Of a DNA stretch of 57,786 bases, positions 14,386-25,611 are shown one piece after another. The notes below the pieces were generated by a model. It worked only from the letters and a program-made list of their open reading frames with translations, did no database searches and had not been told where the DNA came from. The stretch spans positions 1 through 57,786 of the forward strand of contig NZ_CALIXW010000047.1 of assembly GCF_938046015.1 (NCBI RefSeq), given 5' to 3'. The translations under genes and the position numbers were made by a program. Numbering within the stretch: position 1 is the first letter of the stretch; each line of letters opens with the position of its first letter. The stretch comes from an uncultured Porphyromonas sp. (lineage in GTDB: Bacteria > Bacteroidota > Bacteroidia > Bacteroidales > Porphyromonadaceae).

Positions 14386-16890
14386 ATGAAGAGACGACTC
14401 GTCTGCTCCCTCCTGGTAGGGGCAGCCCTCAGCCTCCCAGCTCTAGCCCAGCGCACGACGACGCAGCTGGAGCAGGGCTGGCGCTTCTCCCGCGAGGATA
14501 AGCCCGGCACTGCAGCCGCCAACTTCGACGACCGCAAGTGGTCGCAGGTCACCGTACCCCATGACTGGGCCATCTACGGACCTTTTAGCTTTGAGAACGA
14601 CAAGCAGCACCTAGCGATCACGCAGGATGGTCAGAAGGAGGCGATGGAGCACGCTGGCCGCACGGGGGGACTGCCCTTCGTCGGCGTGGGCTGGTATCGC
14701 CGCGAGCTGGAGATCCCCCGCGATCTGGGGCAGCGCCGCGTACGCCTGACCTTCGACGGGGCGATGAGCCACGCGCGGGTCTACGTCAACGGGCAGGAGG
14801 TCGGCTACTGGCCCTACGGCTACAATAGCTTCTACTTCGACATCACCGACTACGTGCGCCCTGGGCAGCGCAATGTGCTGGCCGTGCGTCTGGACAACAA
14901 GCATGAGAGCAGCCGCTGGTACCCCGGCGCAGGGCTCTACCGCAATGTGCACCTCACCATCACCGAGCCCATACACTTCTCCACCTGGGGAACGCAGATC
15001 CTGACGCCTCAGGTGAGCAAGGACTACGCCCGCGTCGAGGTACGTACCCGCCTCAGTGGCCTTGGGACGCTCCGCTCGGGCAAGCTCGACCTCGAGGCCG
15101 AGCTCCTCTCTCCCGAGGGTAAGGTCGTGGCACGTGAGCAGCGTGCAGGCTACTTCGGCCCCGAGAGCGTGGACTCGGTCTTCCGTGTGGGCTTCGACCT
15201 CAAGGCCCCCCGCCTCTGGGACATCGGCCAGCCGCAGCTCTATAAATATGTAGTGAGCGTCCGTCACGAGGGCAAGCTCCTCGACAGGGACACGGTGCCC
15301 TTCGGCGTGCGCTCCATCGAGCTCAAGGCGGGCGAGGGCTTCTTCCTCAACGGCCGTAAGATCAAGTTCCAGGGCGCCTGCCTGCACCACGACCTCGGTC
15401 CGCTGGGTGCAGCGGTCAATGAGGCCGCCATGCGCCGCCAGATCCGCATCATGCAGGACATGGGCGTCAATGCCATCCGCACCTCGCACAACATGCCCGC
15501 CCCTGAGTTCGTCCGTCTCTGCGACGAGATGGGGATGCCGCTGATGGCCGAGAGCTTCGACTGCTGGAAGATGCCTAAGGTCCCCAACGGCTATAACCTA
15601 GACTTCGATGAGTGGTACGAGCGTGACCTGGTGAACCTCATCCACCAGTACCGCAATAGCCCCTCCGTCATCATGTGGAGCATAGGCAACGAGGTGCCCG
15701 AGCAAGGGTACGCCGTGGGCACGCAGCTGGCCTACCGTCTGCAGGCGATCTGCCACCGCGAGGATCCCACCCGCCCTGTGACCAACGGTATGGATAATCC
15801 CATAGCGGTGCTGCGTACGGGCATGGCGGGTACGCTCGACGTGCCGGGCTTCAACTACCGCCCCTTCCTCTACGACACGGCGCATAAGGTACTGCCGCAG
15901 GGCTTCCTCCTCGGATCGGAGACCTGCTCGACGGTCAGCTCGCGCGGGGTATACAAGTTCCCCGTCGTGCGCAAGTCCATGGCCAAGTACCCCGACCATC
16001 AGTCCTCAAGCTACGACGTAGAGCACTGCGGCTGGAGCAACCTCCCCGAGGACGACTTCATCCGCCAGGAGGACAACGACTGGATGATGGGCGAATTCAT
16101 CTGGACGGGGATCGACTACCTCGGCGAGCCTACGCCTTACTACAGCGAGTGGCCCAGCCACTCCTCACTCTTTGGGGCTGTCGACCTGGCGGGACTGCCG
16201 AAGGACCGCTTCTACCTCTACCGCAGCCATTGGAACAAGGAGGCCAAGACACTGCACGTACTGCCGCACTGGACTTGGCCTGGACGCGAGGGCGAGACGA
16301 CGCCCGTCTTCGTCTACACCAGCTACCCCGAGGCCGAGCTCTTCATCAACGGCAAGAGCCAGGGCCGACAGAAGAAGGATCTCGGCGTCAAGATCGCCGA
16401 CACGGAGAACGATCAGAGCCGCCGCGACTTCGTCCGCCAGCGTCGCTATCGCCTGATGTGGATGGACGCTAAGTACGAGCCCGGGGAGATCAAGGTCGTC
16501 GCCTACGATGCTGCAGGTCGCCCCGCCGAGGAGCAGATCGTCCGCACGGCGGGCAAGCCGCACCACCTCGAGCTGGTCGCTGACCGCAGCACCATCGCTG
16601 CCGACGGCAAGGATATCTCCTTCGTCACGGTGCGCGTAGTGGACAAGGACGGCAACCTCATCCCCGACGATGGGCGCCTCCTGAAGTTCTCCGTCTCGGG
16701 TGCCGCCAGCTTCCGCGCCGCCGCCTCGGGCAACCCCGCTTCGCTCGATGCCTTCCACCTGCCGCAGCACCACGCCTTCAGTGGTCAGCTCGTCGTGCTG
16801 GTACAGGGCGGTACGAAGGGCGGCAGCGCGACGCTCAAGGTCAGCGCTAAGGGCCTCCCCACCGCCAGCCTGCAGCTTCAGGTCAAGTAG
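14386..16890 (+). CDS. Secreted glycoside hydrolase family 2 (beta-galactosidase-like)
   Basis: An 834-residue exported enzyme. The signal peptide is residues 1-21, ending Ala-Leu-Ala before Gln. The GH2 sugar-binding domain follows (~25-195), then an Ig-like domain and the TIM barrel. The acid/base is Glu436 in Ser-Ile-Gly-Asn-Glu-Val. The likely nucleophile is Glu512 in Gly-Ser-Glu-Thr. The conserved Gly-Glu-Phe-Ile-Trp-Thr-Gly segment is at ~569. The C-terminus resembles DUF4982 plus an invasin-like Ig domain (~730-834). It probably removes terminal beta-galactose, or a related sugar, from host glycans. No SusC/D pair is nearby. A strong terminator follows. Confidence 0.92.
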   Translation: MKRRLVCSLLVGAALSLPALAQRTTTQLEQGWRFSREDKPGTAAANFDDRKWSQVTVPHDWAIYGPFSFENDKQHLAITQDGQKEAMEHAGRTGGLPFVGVGWYRRELEIPRDLGQRRVRLTFDGAMSHARVYVNGQEVGYWPYGYNSFYFDITDYVRPGQRNVLAVRLDNKHESSRWYPGAGLYRNVHLTITEPIHFSTWGTQILTPQVSKDYARVEVRTRLSGLGTLRSGKLDLEAELLSPEGKVVAREQRAGYFGPESVDSVFRVGFDLKAPRLWDIGQPQLYKYVVSVRHEGKLLDRDTVPFGVRSIELKAGEGFFLNGRKIKFQGACLHHDLGPLGAAVNEAAMRRQIRIMQDMGVNAIRTSHNMPAPEFVRLCDEMGMPLMAESFDCWKMPKVPNGYNLDFDEWYERDLVNLIHQYRNSPSVIMWSIGNEVPEQGYAVGTQLAYRLQAICHREDPTRPVTNGMDNPIAVLRTGMAGTLDVPGFNYRPFLYDTAHKVLPQGFLLGSETCSTVSSRGVYKFPVVRKSMAKYPDHQSSSYDVEHCGWSNLPEDDFIRQEDNDWMMGEFIWTGIDYLGEPTPYYSEWPSHSSLFGAVDLAGLPKDRFYLYRSHWNKEAKTLHVLPHWTWPGREGETTPVFVYTSYPEAELFINGKSQGRQKKDLGVKIADTENDQSRRDFVRQRRYRLMWMDAKYEPGEIKVVAYDAAGRPAEEQIVRTAGKPHHLELVADRSTIAADGKDISFVTVRVVDKDGNLIPDDGRLLKFSVSGAASFRAAASGNPASLDAFHLPQHHAFSGQLVVLVQGGTKGGSATLKVSAKGLPTASLQLQVK

Positions 16891-16911
16891 GCCGAGCTTA
16901 TTCACCTATAT

Positions 16912-16958
16912 AAGGCCAGCGACTCGACTCCCTAGGGAGCCGAGGCGCTGGCCTTTTT
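16912..16958 (+). terminator. Intrinsic terminator after the GH2 gene
   Basis: AAGGCCAGCG and CGCTGGCCTT form a strong stem, followed by TTTTTTG. It is a classical rho-independent terminator. Confidence 0.9.
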
Positions 16959-17085
16959 TGTTTGCTGCTGATGGGCGCGGGAGAGGAGGGGCGGGAGGCG
17001 CTGTGGCCTCCTCGCTGGCGCGGCCCCTCGCTGCTGTTGCGGTCTTCTTGCTGCGCGGGCGGTCTTCTTGCTGCGCTGGATGTGC

Positions 17086-17802
17086 CTAGCGGGCGGTGGC
17101 ACGGAGCACCTCGCGCTTGCCGGGAGGGCCAGGGAGACGCTCGACCGAGAAACCCGAGCGCTCCAGACGGCGGCGCACCTCACCCTTGGCGCAATAGGTC
17201 GTGAGGATCGCCCCTGGGCGGCAGCAGCGCCGTAGCTGGGCGAAGAGCTCCTCACGCCACAGCTCGGGCTGGCTCTCGGGGGAGAAGGCATCGTAGTAGA
17301 CGAGGTCAAGCGCGGAGGGGAAGGGTAGGGCATTAAGGTCGCCCGAGATCTTGTGCAGAACGAAGTAGCGGCTCAGCGTGACGTCTTCGTCCCAGGCCGC
17401 CTCGTGCAGCCGCATCAGGGTGCTGTGGCTGTCCTCAGCACCGCCCGCTGTGGATAAGGCGTCCGCTGTGGATAGCTCGTAGTGCAGCTGGCGGTAGAGC
17501 TCGGCGGGGATGGGGTAGCGCTCTATGCTGTAGTAGTGGATAAGTCGGTGGCTACGCTCGGCCTCCATCCAGCTGAGGAGGGCATTGAGCCCTGTGCCGA
17601 AGCCGACCTCGAAGCAGCGCAGCGCCACCGCCTCGGGCTCCGCCCAGTGCTCGAGCCGCTGCCTTAGCCCGAGACCGAGGTAGATGTAGGCGCTCTCCTG
17701 CACAGCGCCGTGCGTGGAGTGGTAGTGCTCGCCGAAGCGCGGCGTGTAGAGCGTGAGGCTGCCGTCCTCGGTCGTCTCGAGCTGGGGGATCGTCTGGCTC
17801 AT
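17086..17802 (-). CDS. mnmD: tRNA 5-methylaminomethyl-2-thiouridine methyltransferase domain (MnmD)
   Basis: A 238-residue SAM-dependent methyltransferase matching the methylase half of MnmC, which completes mnm5s2U34 in tRNA. SAM-binding Glu-Val-Gly-Phe-Gly-Thr-Gly-Leu-Asn-Ala is near residue 63. The catalytic-site segment Tyr-Tyr-Asp-Ala-Phe-Ser-Pro is near 170. The C-terminus carries Gly-Phe-Ser-Val-Glu-Arg-Leu-Pro-Gly-Pro-Pro-Gly-Lys-Arg-Glu. The FAD oxidase half of MnmC is absent, as in stand-alone MnmD. It overlaps the TrmH-family gene by four bases (ATGA). Confidence 0.9.
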   Translation of the reverse strand: MSQTIPQLETTEDGSLTLYTPRFGEHYHSTHGAVQESAYIYLGLGLRQRLEHWAEPEAVALRCFEVGFGTGLNALLSWMEAERSHRLIHYYSIERYPIPAELYRQLHYELSTADALSTAGGAEDSHSTLMRLHEAAWDEDVTLSRYFVLHKISGDLNALPFPSALDLVYYDAFSPESQPELWREELFAQLRRCCRPGAILTTYCAKGEVRRRLERSGFSVERLPGPPGKREVLRATAR

Positions 17803-18341
17803 CGGTCAAGCTGGGGGAAGAGTGGGTGGGCGAGCTGCCAGAGGGCGATGCCTGCGGCGACGCTCACGTTGAGCGAATGCTTGGTGCCGTACTGCGGGAT
17901 CTCGAGGCAGTGGTCGGCAGCGGCGACGACCTCCTCGGCCACGCCCTTCACCTCATTGCCCAGCACGAGGGCGTAGCGTGCTCCAGGCTCGGGGACGAAG
18001 CGATCGAGGTGGAGGCTCTCATGGGCCTGCTCGAGCGCGAGCACCGTGTAGCCCTCCGCCTGGAGCTCGCCGACGACCTCCAGCGCGCTGCTGCTGTAGC
18101 GCCAGGGCACGCTGTCCTCGGCACCGAGGGCGGTCTTGTGGATGTCGGGGTGGGGGGGCTGTGCGGTGATGCCGCAGAGGACGAGCCCCTCGATGCGGAA
18201 GGCGTCGGCGCTACGGAAGATAGAGCCGATGTTGTTCATGCTGCGTATGCTGTCCAGGACGAGGATGAGGGGCAGCTTGGCGCTCGTGCGGTAGGCGTCG
18301 GCGCTGAGGCGCTCCATCTCGGTGATCTTGAGTTTGCTCAT
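17799..18341 (-). CDS. TrmH/SpoU-family RNA 2'-O-methyltransferase
   Basis: A 180-residue SPOUT methyltransferase. Motif 1 reads Ser-Met-Asn-Asn-Ile-Gly-Ser-Ile-Phe-Arg-Ser-Ala-Asp-Ala-Phe (residues ~34-48). The knot region shows Leu-Val-Leu-Gly-Asn-Glu-Val-Lys-Gly-Val, and the end shows Ser-Leu-Asn-Val-Ser-Val-Ala-Ala-Gly-Ile-Ala. It lacks the N-terminal L30e-like substrate domain, so the RNA target (tRNA or rRNA) cannot be set from sequence alone. It sits between the helicase gene (40 bp upstream) and mnmD (overlap). Confidence 0.9.
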   Translation of the reverse strand: MSKLKITEMERLSADAYRTSAKLPLILVLDSIRSMNNIGSIFRSADAFRIEGLVLCGITAQPPHPDIHKTALGAEDSVPWRYSSSALEVVGELQAEGYTVLALEQAHESLHLDRFVPEPGARYALVLGNEVKGVAEEVVAAADHCLEIPQYGTKHSLNVSVAAGIALWQLAHPLFPQLDR

Positions 18342-18381
18342 ATAGCTTGGTGGGTCGTGTCGAGTCGAAGGGGAAGCGGGC

Positions 18382-19824
18382 TTAGTCCACGAGCTCGGGG
18401 GCGAAGCCCAGGAGATACACGCGGCTGGTGGCGCGCGTCAGGGCGGTGTAGATCCAGCGGGCCATGGAGCGGTCGAGGGGTAGGTAGCGCCCCGCAAGGC
18501 TCAGGTCGACGAAGACGCAGCGCCACTGTCCGCCCTGCGCCTTGTGCGCCGTCACGGCGTAGGCGTACTTGACCTCGAGGGCGCCCCAGAACTTATCCCG
18601 ACGGATCGCCCTGCGCCGCTCGACCACGGAGCTGATGTGGGCGTAGTCGGCTGAGATGCGGTCGAAGAGCTCCTGCCGCTGCTCGGCGCTGCGCTGCGGG
18701 CTGGGGTCGGTGAGGGCGCTTACTAGGAGCCGTACCTCCAGCTGCTCGTCGCGGTCGGGCAGGTAGACGAGGGCGTCGGCAAAGTCCAGCTCGTACTCGT
18801 GCCAGTAGCGTAGGACGCGGCGCAGCTCGATGACCTCACCGTTGGCGATGAAGTCGGAGTGATCTCGGAGGCGCGTATAGTGGTAGTTGTTGCGCGCCAC
18901 GATGAGGCGCTCCCCGGGGACGAGCTGCTCCTCGTAGTAGAGGAGCTCGCCGCGGATGGCTTGGTTGCACTCCAGCGCGAGGCGGTTGGAGGGGCAGATG
19001 ACGAGCGTCTCCTCCCTGCCGTAGCGCTGGTAGGCCTCCTCGAGGTCCTCGAAGAATTCGCCTGGCTCTACGGGGTAGATGCCGCGCCAGTCCTCTGTCT
19101 CTAGGTGTATGGGCAGGTAGTCCTCGGGCTCGCTGTCGCTGTACTCGTCGATGAGGTCGCGCAGAGCAGTGGCATTATGCAGGATGCCGCCCTGACGCTG
19201 GCGTACGACCTGCCGCAGCTCGGCGCCGTAGACGGTGAGGCCGTAGCGCCCCGAGAGCACCTCGGGGTCGAGCGCCTCGCTCAGCTCCATCCCCACGGGC
19301 GGTAGCTGTGCCGTGTCCCCGACGAGCAGGAGGCGGCTGCCCTCGCTGCCGAAGACGTAGGCCAGGAGGTCATCTAGGAGGTTGCCCGAGCCGAAGGGAC
19401 TGTATTCGCCCGAGCTGCCCGAGATCATCGAGGCCTCATCCACGATGTAGAGGGTGGGGCGCCGCTCGGGGCTCGAGGAGGCCAGCTGGAAGGTGCCGCC
19501 CTCCTCCTGCATCTGGCTGGATGCGCGGTAGATGGTGCGGTGGATGGTGGCGGCGCGGCGTCCCGTAGCTGCGGCCAGCACCTTGGCGGCGCGCCCCGTG
19601 GAGGCCATCAGCTCGACCTGCAGGCCTGAGGTGATGGCGGCCTCCGTGATCCAGCGCAGGAGGTAGGTCTTCCCCGTCCCCGCATAGCCTCGCAGGAGGT
19701 AGACGGTGTAGGGCGAAGGGTCATCGAGGTAGTCGATGAGGGCTGTGATGGCCTCCTCTTGATCGCCCGTCAGCGGTAAGTCGCTGCCCCGAGCCAGCAG
19801 ATCTGAGAGCGCTGTATACGGCAT
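18382..19824 (-). CDS. RecD-like ATP-dependent DNA helicase
   Basis: A 480-residue superfamily 1 helicase. The Walker A motif Gly-Tyr-Ala-Gly-Thr-Gly-Lys-Thr is near residue 47. The Q-motif-like Leu-Thr-Gly-Asp-Gln-Glu-Glu-Ala precedes it. Motif II Val-Asp-Glu-Ala-Ser-Met is near 127, and Leu-Val-Gly-Asp-Thr-Ala-Gln-Leu-Pro-Pro-Val follows. A UvrD_C_2-type C-terminus carries Ala-Val-Thr-Ala-His-Lys-Ala-Gln-Gly and Tyr-Thr-Ala-Leu-Thr-Arg-Ala. It is much shorter than RecD of RecBCD and has no RecB/C partners here. It is likely a repair or replication-restart helicase. Confidence 0.9.
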   Translation of the reverse strand: MPYTALSDLLARGSDLPLTGDQEEAITALIDYLDDPSPYTVYLLRGYAGTGKTYLLRWITEAAITSGLQVELMASTGRAAKVLAAATGRRAATIHRTIYRASSQMQEEGGTFQLASSSPERRPTLYIVDEASMISGSSGEYSPFGSGNLLDDLLAYVFGSEGSRLLLVGDTAQLPPVGMELSEALDPEVLSGRYGLTVYGAELRQVVRQRQGGILHNATALRDLIDEYSDSEPEDYLPIHLETEDWRGIYPVEPGEFFEDLEEAYQRYGREETLVICPSNRLALECNQAIRGELLYYEEQLVPGERLIVARNNYHYTRLRDHSDFIANGEVIELRRVLRYWHEYELDFADALVYLPDRDEQLEVRLLVSALTDPSPQRSAEQRQELFDRISADYAHISSVVERRRAIRRDKFWGALEVKYAYAVTAHKAQGGQWRCVFVDLSLAGRYLPLDRSMARWIYTALTRATSRVYLLGFAPELVD

Positions 19825-19838
19825 GTGATAATAATTTC

Positions 19839-19846
19839 TATCTTTG
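19839..19846 (+). promoter_or_regulatory. Promoter box TATCTTTG for the DUF3822-rsmD operon
   Basis: TATCTTTG lies 122 bp upstream of the start at 19969. It points away from the helicase gene, so the gap is divergent. Confidence 0.5.
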
Positions 19847-19968
19847 TTGCTGTGAAGTTAGTGCATTTGGCGCACATACGCCTAGGAAGAGCCTCGACGA
19901 GGTGCTCGTCCTAGGGGGCGTGGGTCGCACGCTAGTCTAGACTAAATTAAAAACTACTATACAAGGAA

Positions 19969-20604
19969 ATGAAGAAGGTTATCCTCATCATCGTAGCCGT
20001 AGCTGTACTGGCTCTGGCCTACGTCACTGTGCAGAGCGTCCTGGCTCCTGTGAGCTTCGACAAGAAACAGCAAGAGATCGAGCTGGTACTGCAGAAGCAG
20101 CTGAAGAAGATCGCTACCTACGAAGACGCCTACAAGAGCGTGTACGACAAGTATGCCGACAAGGACGAGCTCGTGAACTTCCTCAACAACGGTCGCGTCT
20201 TCTACATCCGTGCCGAAGGTGACTACACCAGCGCCATGCGCGACCAGGGCCTGTCCGAAGAGGATGCTGCTCGTCGTGGCCTCATCCGTCGTGATACGAT
20301 CTGGGTCAGCGCTAAGGACTCGCTGCTCAAGGACGGCACCGACCTGGCTAAGCTCTTCTCCATCCCAGGCTCTGACTCTACGATCCAGGTCGTAGCTGGT
20401 ACCATCGAGCAGGAGGTAGGGGACAATAAGGTCGAGGTCCCAGTCTTCCAGGCATCGGCTAGCTACCAGAGCTATCTCGGTCGCCTTGGCAATGATCGCC
20501 TCGTCAAGGAGAAGATCGAGAAGGCCAACAGCAAGGCCAACGCCTTCGCTGGGGTACGTGTCGGCTCGCTGACCGAGGTTAAGACCAACGGTAACTGGGA
20601 GTAA
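19969..20604 (+). CDS. Membrane-anchored periplasmic protein, unknown function
   Basis: A 211-residue protein with an N-terminal membrane anchor (Lys-Lys then residues ~4-22). A periplasmic, Lys/Glu-rich helical part with coiled-coil character (~30-70) follows. The rest includes Phe-Tyr-Ile-Arg-Ala-Glu-Gly-Asp-Tyr-Thr and Ser-Tyr-Leu-Gly-Arg-Leu-Gly. No known domain is recognised. Its stop overlaps the DUF3822 start by one base (TAATG), so the genes are coupled. Codon use is more biased to common codons than its neighbours, suggesting solid expression. Confidence 0.85.
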   Translation: MKKVILIIVAVAVLALAYVTVQSVLAPVSFDKKQQEIELVLQKQLKKIATYEDAYKSVYDKYADKDELVNFLNNGRVFYIRAEGDYTSAMRDQGLSEEDAARRGLIRRDTIWVSAKDSLLKDGTDLAKLFSIPGSDSTIQVVAGTIEQEVGDNKVEVPVFQASASYQSYLGRLGNDRLVKEKIEKANSKANAFAGVRVGSLTEVKTNGNWE

Positions 20605-21461
20605 TGACTCAGGAGCCCAGCAGCTCACCCCTCACGGCTGCTACGGCAGCAGACTATAGCCTGTCCATCCGACCCGCGTCGGGTGGACTTGCTTTTTGTG
20701 TCCAGCGCCGTGGCTCTGTCCCCGAGCTCGTCGAGCAGGGCTTCCTCGTCAGCCAGCGTCCCGAGGCGCGGCTCTACGAGCAGCTCGAGGAGCTCTACTA
20801 CCAGAGCGAGCTCCTCAGCTACCCCTACGGCGAGGTCGTCCTCTATGTCGAGCCGCAGCGCTGGTGCCTCGTGCCTACCGAGCTCTTCCGCCCAGGCAGC
20901 GAAGCCCTCTGGCTGGATGCCGCGACCGAGCCCACGACTGCGGGCGGAGCCGAGCAGCGCCAGCAGCTCCTCTCCTGGACGCAGCCCGACTCGGTGCAGA
21001 CCTTCGTCTTCGCCTGGGATGCCGAGGCCTATCACTTCCTCCGACGTACGCTCCTGCTGCTGGAGCCGCGTCCTTACTTCGCCCTGCCCCTCTCGGCGCA
21101 CCGACAGCTGTCGCGTGCTAGCCGCTCGCCCGAGGTGCTGCTGCTGCTGCGCTCGGGCCAGCTGGAGCTCTTCCTCCTGCGCGAGGGCGAGCTCCTGAGC
21201 TGCGGGCACTACCCGCTGGTCGGGATGCAGGAGGCGCGCGTCGTGGCGGAGGAAGCGGCCTTCTACCTCATCAGCTACTGGCGTCACCACGCCCTGGAGG
21301 GGCAGACGGCGGGCCTCACTATCGGCTACCCCGAGGAGGGCGATGCTGCCACCTGCCACCTGCTGCACGAGGCTGCCGAGCTCCTAGCGGGCATCCTACG
21401 CCCCCATATCGGGCAGCTGCAGCTCGAGGCCTATCGCTCGACCAGCCTCGTCCCACTCTAA
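20604..21461 (+). CDS. DUF3822 family protein
   Basis: A 285-residue protein matching the Bacteroidetes DUF3822 family, which regularly lies directly before rsmD. It shows family-like segments Tyr-Ser-Leu-Ser-Ile-Arg near the start, Pro-Tyr-Gly-Glu-Val-Val-Leu-Tyr-Val and Leu-Val-Pro-Thr-Glu-Leu-Phe around 70-95, and an acidic, Leu-rich C-terminal half. Function is unknown. An actin-like ATPase fold has been suggested for related proteins, but I see no ATP-binding motif. It is 12 bp from rsmD. Confidence 0.8.
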   Translation: MTQEPSSSPLTAATAADYSLSIRPASGGLAFCVQRRGSVPELVEQGFLVSQRPEARLYEQLEELYYQSELLSYPYGEVVLYVEPQRWCLVPTELFRPGSEALWLDAATEPTTAGGAEQRQQLLSWTQPDSVQTFVFAWDAEAYHFLRRTLLLLEPRPYFALPLSAHRQLSRASRSPEVLLLLRSGQLELFLLREGELLSCGHYPLVGMQEARVVAEEAAFYLISYWRHHALEGQTAGLTIGYPEEGDAATCHLLHEAAELLAGILRPHIGQLQLEAYRSTSLVPL

Positions 21462-21472
21462 GATCATCAGCT

Positions 21473-22057
21473 ATGCGCATCATAGGCGGGAAGTACAAGC
21501 GACGCCGCTTCGACGTCCCTAAGAGCTTCAACGCTCGTCCCACGACAGACTTTGCCAAGGAGAATCTTTTCAATGTCCTGCAGCAGTACCTCGACCTCGA
21601 GGGGCTCACGGCGCTGGATCTCTTCAGCGGTACGGGCAGCATCGCCCTCGAGCTGCTGAGCCGCGGCTGTAGCCGTGTCGTCGCCCTCGAGCAGCGGCGC
21701 GAGCACGCGCTCTTCATCCGCAGCGTGGTGCGCGAGCTGGGTGAGGAGCGCAGCCTGCAGGTGCTACAGGCCGATGTCTTCCGCTATCTGGCGACTGCCA
21801 AGGGCGGCGCGCAGTACGACTTTATTTTTGCCGACCCGCCCTACAAGCTCAGCGAGATTGCGACGCTCCCTGAGCTCATTCACGACTCAGGGCTGCTGCG
21901 TGCGGGGGGAGTCTTCGTCGTCGAGCACCCCGCGCAGTACGACTTCAGTGCCTTGCCTTACTTCAGTGAGCGCCGCATCTACGGCTCGGTGAACTTCTCC
22001 ATCTTTGCCCTCGAGGACCCCGAGGAGGCGGAGGAAGACAGCGCCGAGGAGCCTTAG
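21473..22057 (+). CDS. rsmD: 16S rRNA (guanine966-N2)-methyltransferase
   Basis: A 194-residue enzyme that methylates G966 of 16S rRNA. The N-terminus Met-Arg-Ile-Ile-Gly-Gly-Lys-Tyr-Lys is typical. SAM-binding Ala-Leu-Asp-Leu-Phe-Ser-Gly-Thr-Gly-Ser is near residue 45. The N6/N2-methylase motif Phe-Ala-Asp-Pro-Pro-Tyr is near 120. The acidic C-terminal tail (Glu/Asp-rich) is extra. Third gene of the 19969 operon. Confidence 0.95.
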   Translation: MRIIGGKYKRRRFDVPKSFNARPTTDFAKENLFNVLQQYLDLEGLTALDLFSGTGSIALELLSRGCSRVVALEQRREHALFIRSVVRELGEERSLQVLQADVFRYLATAKGGAQYDFIFADPPYKLSEIATLPELIHDSGLLRAGGVFVVEHPAQYDFSALPYFSERRIYGSVNFSIFALEDPEEAEEDSAEEP

Positions 22058-22108
22058 CCTAGGCCCGCCTAAGGAGCTCAGCGTGCCGAGCGCCCTCGCT
22101 TAGCCTCG

Positions 22109-22190
22109 CTGACTGATATCCCTCAGCGGCCTCAGGGCCGTCCCTCAGCGCGCTGACTGATATCCCTCAGCCTCCTGACGGATAGCTCGC
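22109..22190. repeat. 22-bp tandem repeat array, locus C
   Basis: Units 22114-22135, 22136-22157 and 22158-22179 are in exact 22-bp register with partial units on both sides. The form order is GATATC, GCCGTC, GATATC. It lies in the 231-bp gap between rsmD and the thioesterase gene. Confidence 0.9.
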
Positions 22191-22288
22191 ATGCGGCCTC
22201 AGCCTTATCTCTCTTTGCCAGCGCCCCTAGACATGAGGGGCGCTGCCGCACTGGGGGCATTATTCATCTCTAGATACAGATACGAGCA

Positions 22289-22687
22289 GTGGACTACATC
22301 TATAGTCTCGATATGAAGGTGCGTGACTACGAGTGCGACCTTCAGGGCGTGGTGAACAACGCCAACTACCAGCACTACATGGAGCATACGCGCCATGAGT
22401 TCCTCGAGAGCCTCGGGGTCAACTTCGGCAAGATGCACGAGGACGGACTGGATGCCTTCGTCACCAAGGTGAGCATCTCCTACAAGAAGAGCCTGCGTAG
22501 TGGAGACCACTACCGCTCGGCGCTGCGCTGCGCTATGCGCCCGCCCAAGCTCGTCTTCTACCAGGACATCCTCCACACCGATGGTACGCTCGCCGCGCGC
22601 GGCGAGGTCGAGTGCGTCGTCGTGGACCACGGCCGTCTGACGCGTGGCGAGTTCTTCGCCGAGCTGCTCAAGGACTACCTAGGCTAA
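22289..22687 (+). CDS. YbgC/FadM-like acyl-CoA thioesterase
   Basis: A 132-residue hotdog-fold thioesterase (4HBT). The family motif is clear: Val-Arg-Asp-Tyr-Glu-Cys-Asp-Leu-Gln-Gly-Val-Val-Asn-Asn-Ala-Asn-Tyr (~11-27), holding the catalytic Asp and the Tyr-x-x-Tyr-Met-Glu-x-x-Arg helix after it. It should hydrolyse short acyl-CoA thioesters. The frame begins with GTG at 22289. ATG at 22313 is an alternative, but the upstream residues look like those of relatives. Confidence 0.88.
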   Translation: MDYIYSLDMKVRDYECDLQGVVNNANYQHYMEHTRHEFLESLGVNFGKMHEDGLDAFVTKVSISYKKSLRSGDHYRSALRCAMRPPKLVFYQDILHTDGTLAARGEVECVVVDHGRLTRGEFFAELLKDYLG

Positions 22688-22751
22688 GCCGCGCCCTTAC
22701 TCCTTTCCCCGCCTCCACCTCCCCTTATCCTCCCTCCAGCCCAGTACGACT

Positions 22752-25415
<2,664 letters not shown>

Positions 25416-25455
25416 GCCTCCAGTATAACTGCCCTACGCCTTAGAAAGCAAAAAC

Positions 25456-25497
25456 GATAGCCCCCAAGTCCGCACACTGACGGACTTGGGGGCTATC
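25456..25497. terminator. Bidirectional terminator hairpin after mutS
   Basis: Perfect 17-bp arms (25456-25472 and 25481-25497: GATAGCCCCCAAGTCCG and its complement) with an 8-base loop. A weak T-run (ACTTTAGCTTTT) follows on the plus side and AAAA on the left serves the minus strand. It separates mutS from the convergent gene pair. Confidence 0.85.
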
Positions 25498-25534
25498 ACT
25501 TTAGCTTTTGGAGGCTTTCGCTTTTGGGGTCTAT

Positions 25535-25600
25535 AGTGTTGCATTTCCAGCTTGAAGAACCCACACTCGAAGCGTAGGCGTGCTGCGTCAGCAGGACCTC
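25535..25600 (-). pseudogene. C-terminal remnant of a third copy of the tandem orphan
   Basis: On the minus strand, about 25595-25545 reads Ala-Asp-Ala-Ala-Arg-Leu-Arg-Phe-Glu-Cys-Gly-Phe. This matches the C-terminal end of the two complete paralogues upstream (His-Pro-Asp-Ala-Ala-His-Val-Arg-Tyr-Glu-Cys-Gly-Phe). It is not in frame with the complete gene and has no start. The remnant lies just past the stop of the second copy, as expected after repeated tandem duplication and loss. Confidence 0.55.
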
Positions 25601-25611
25601 AGCCGTATCAG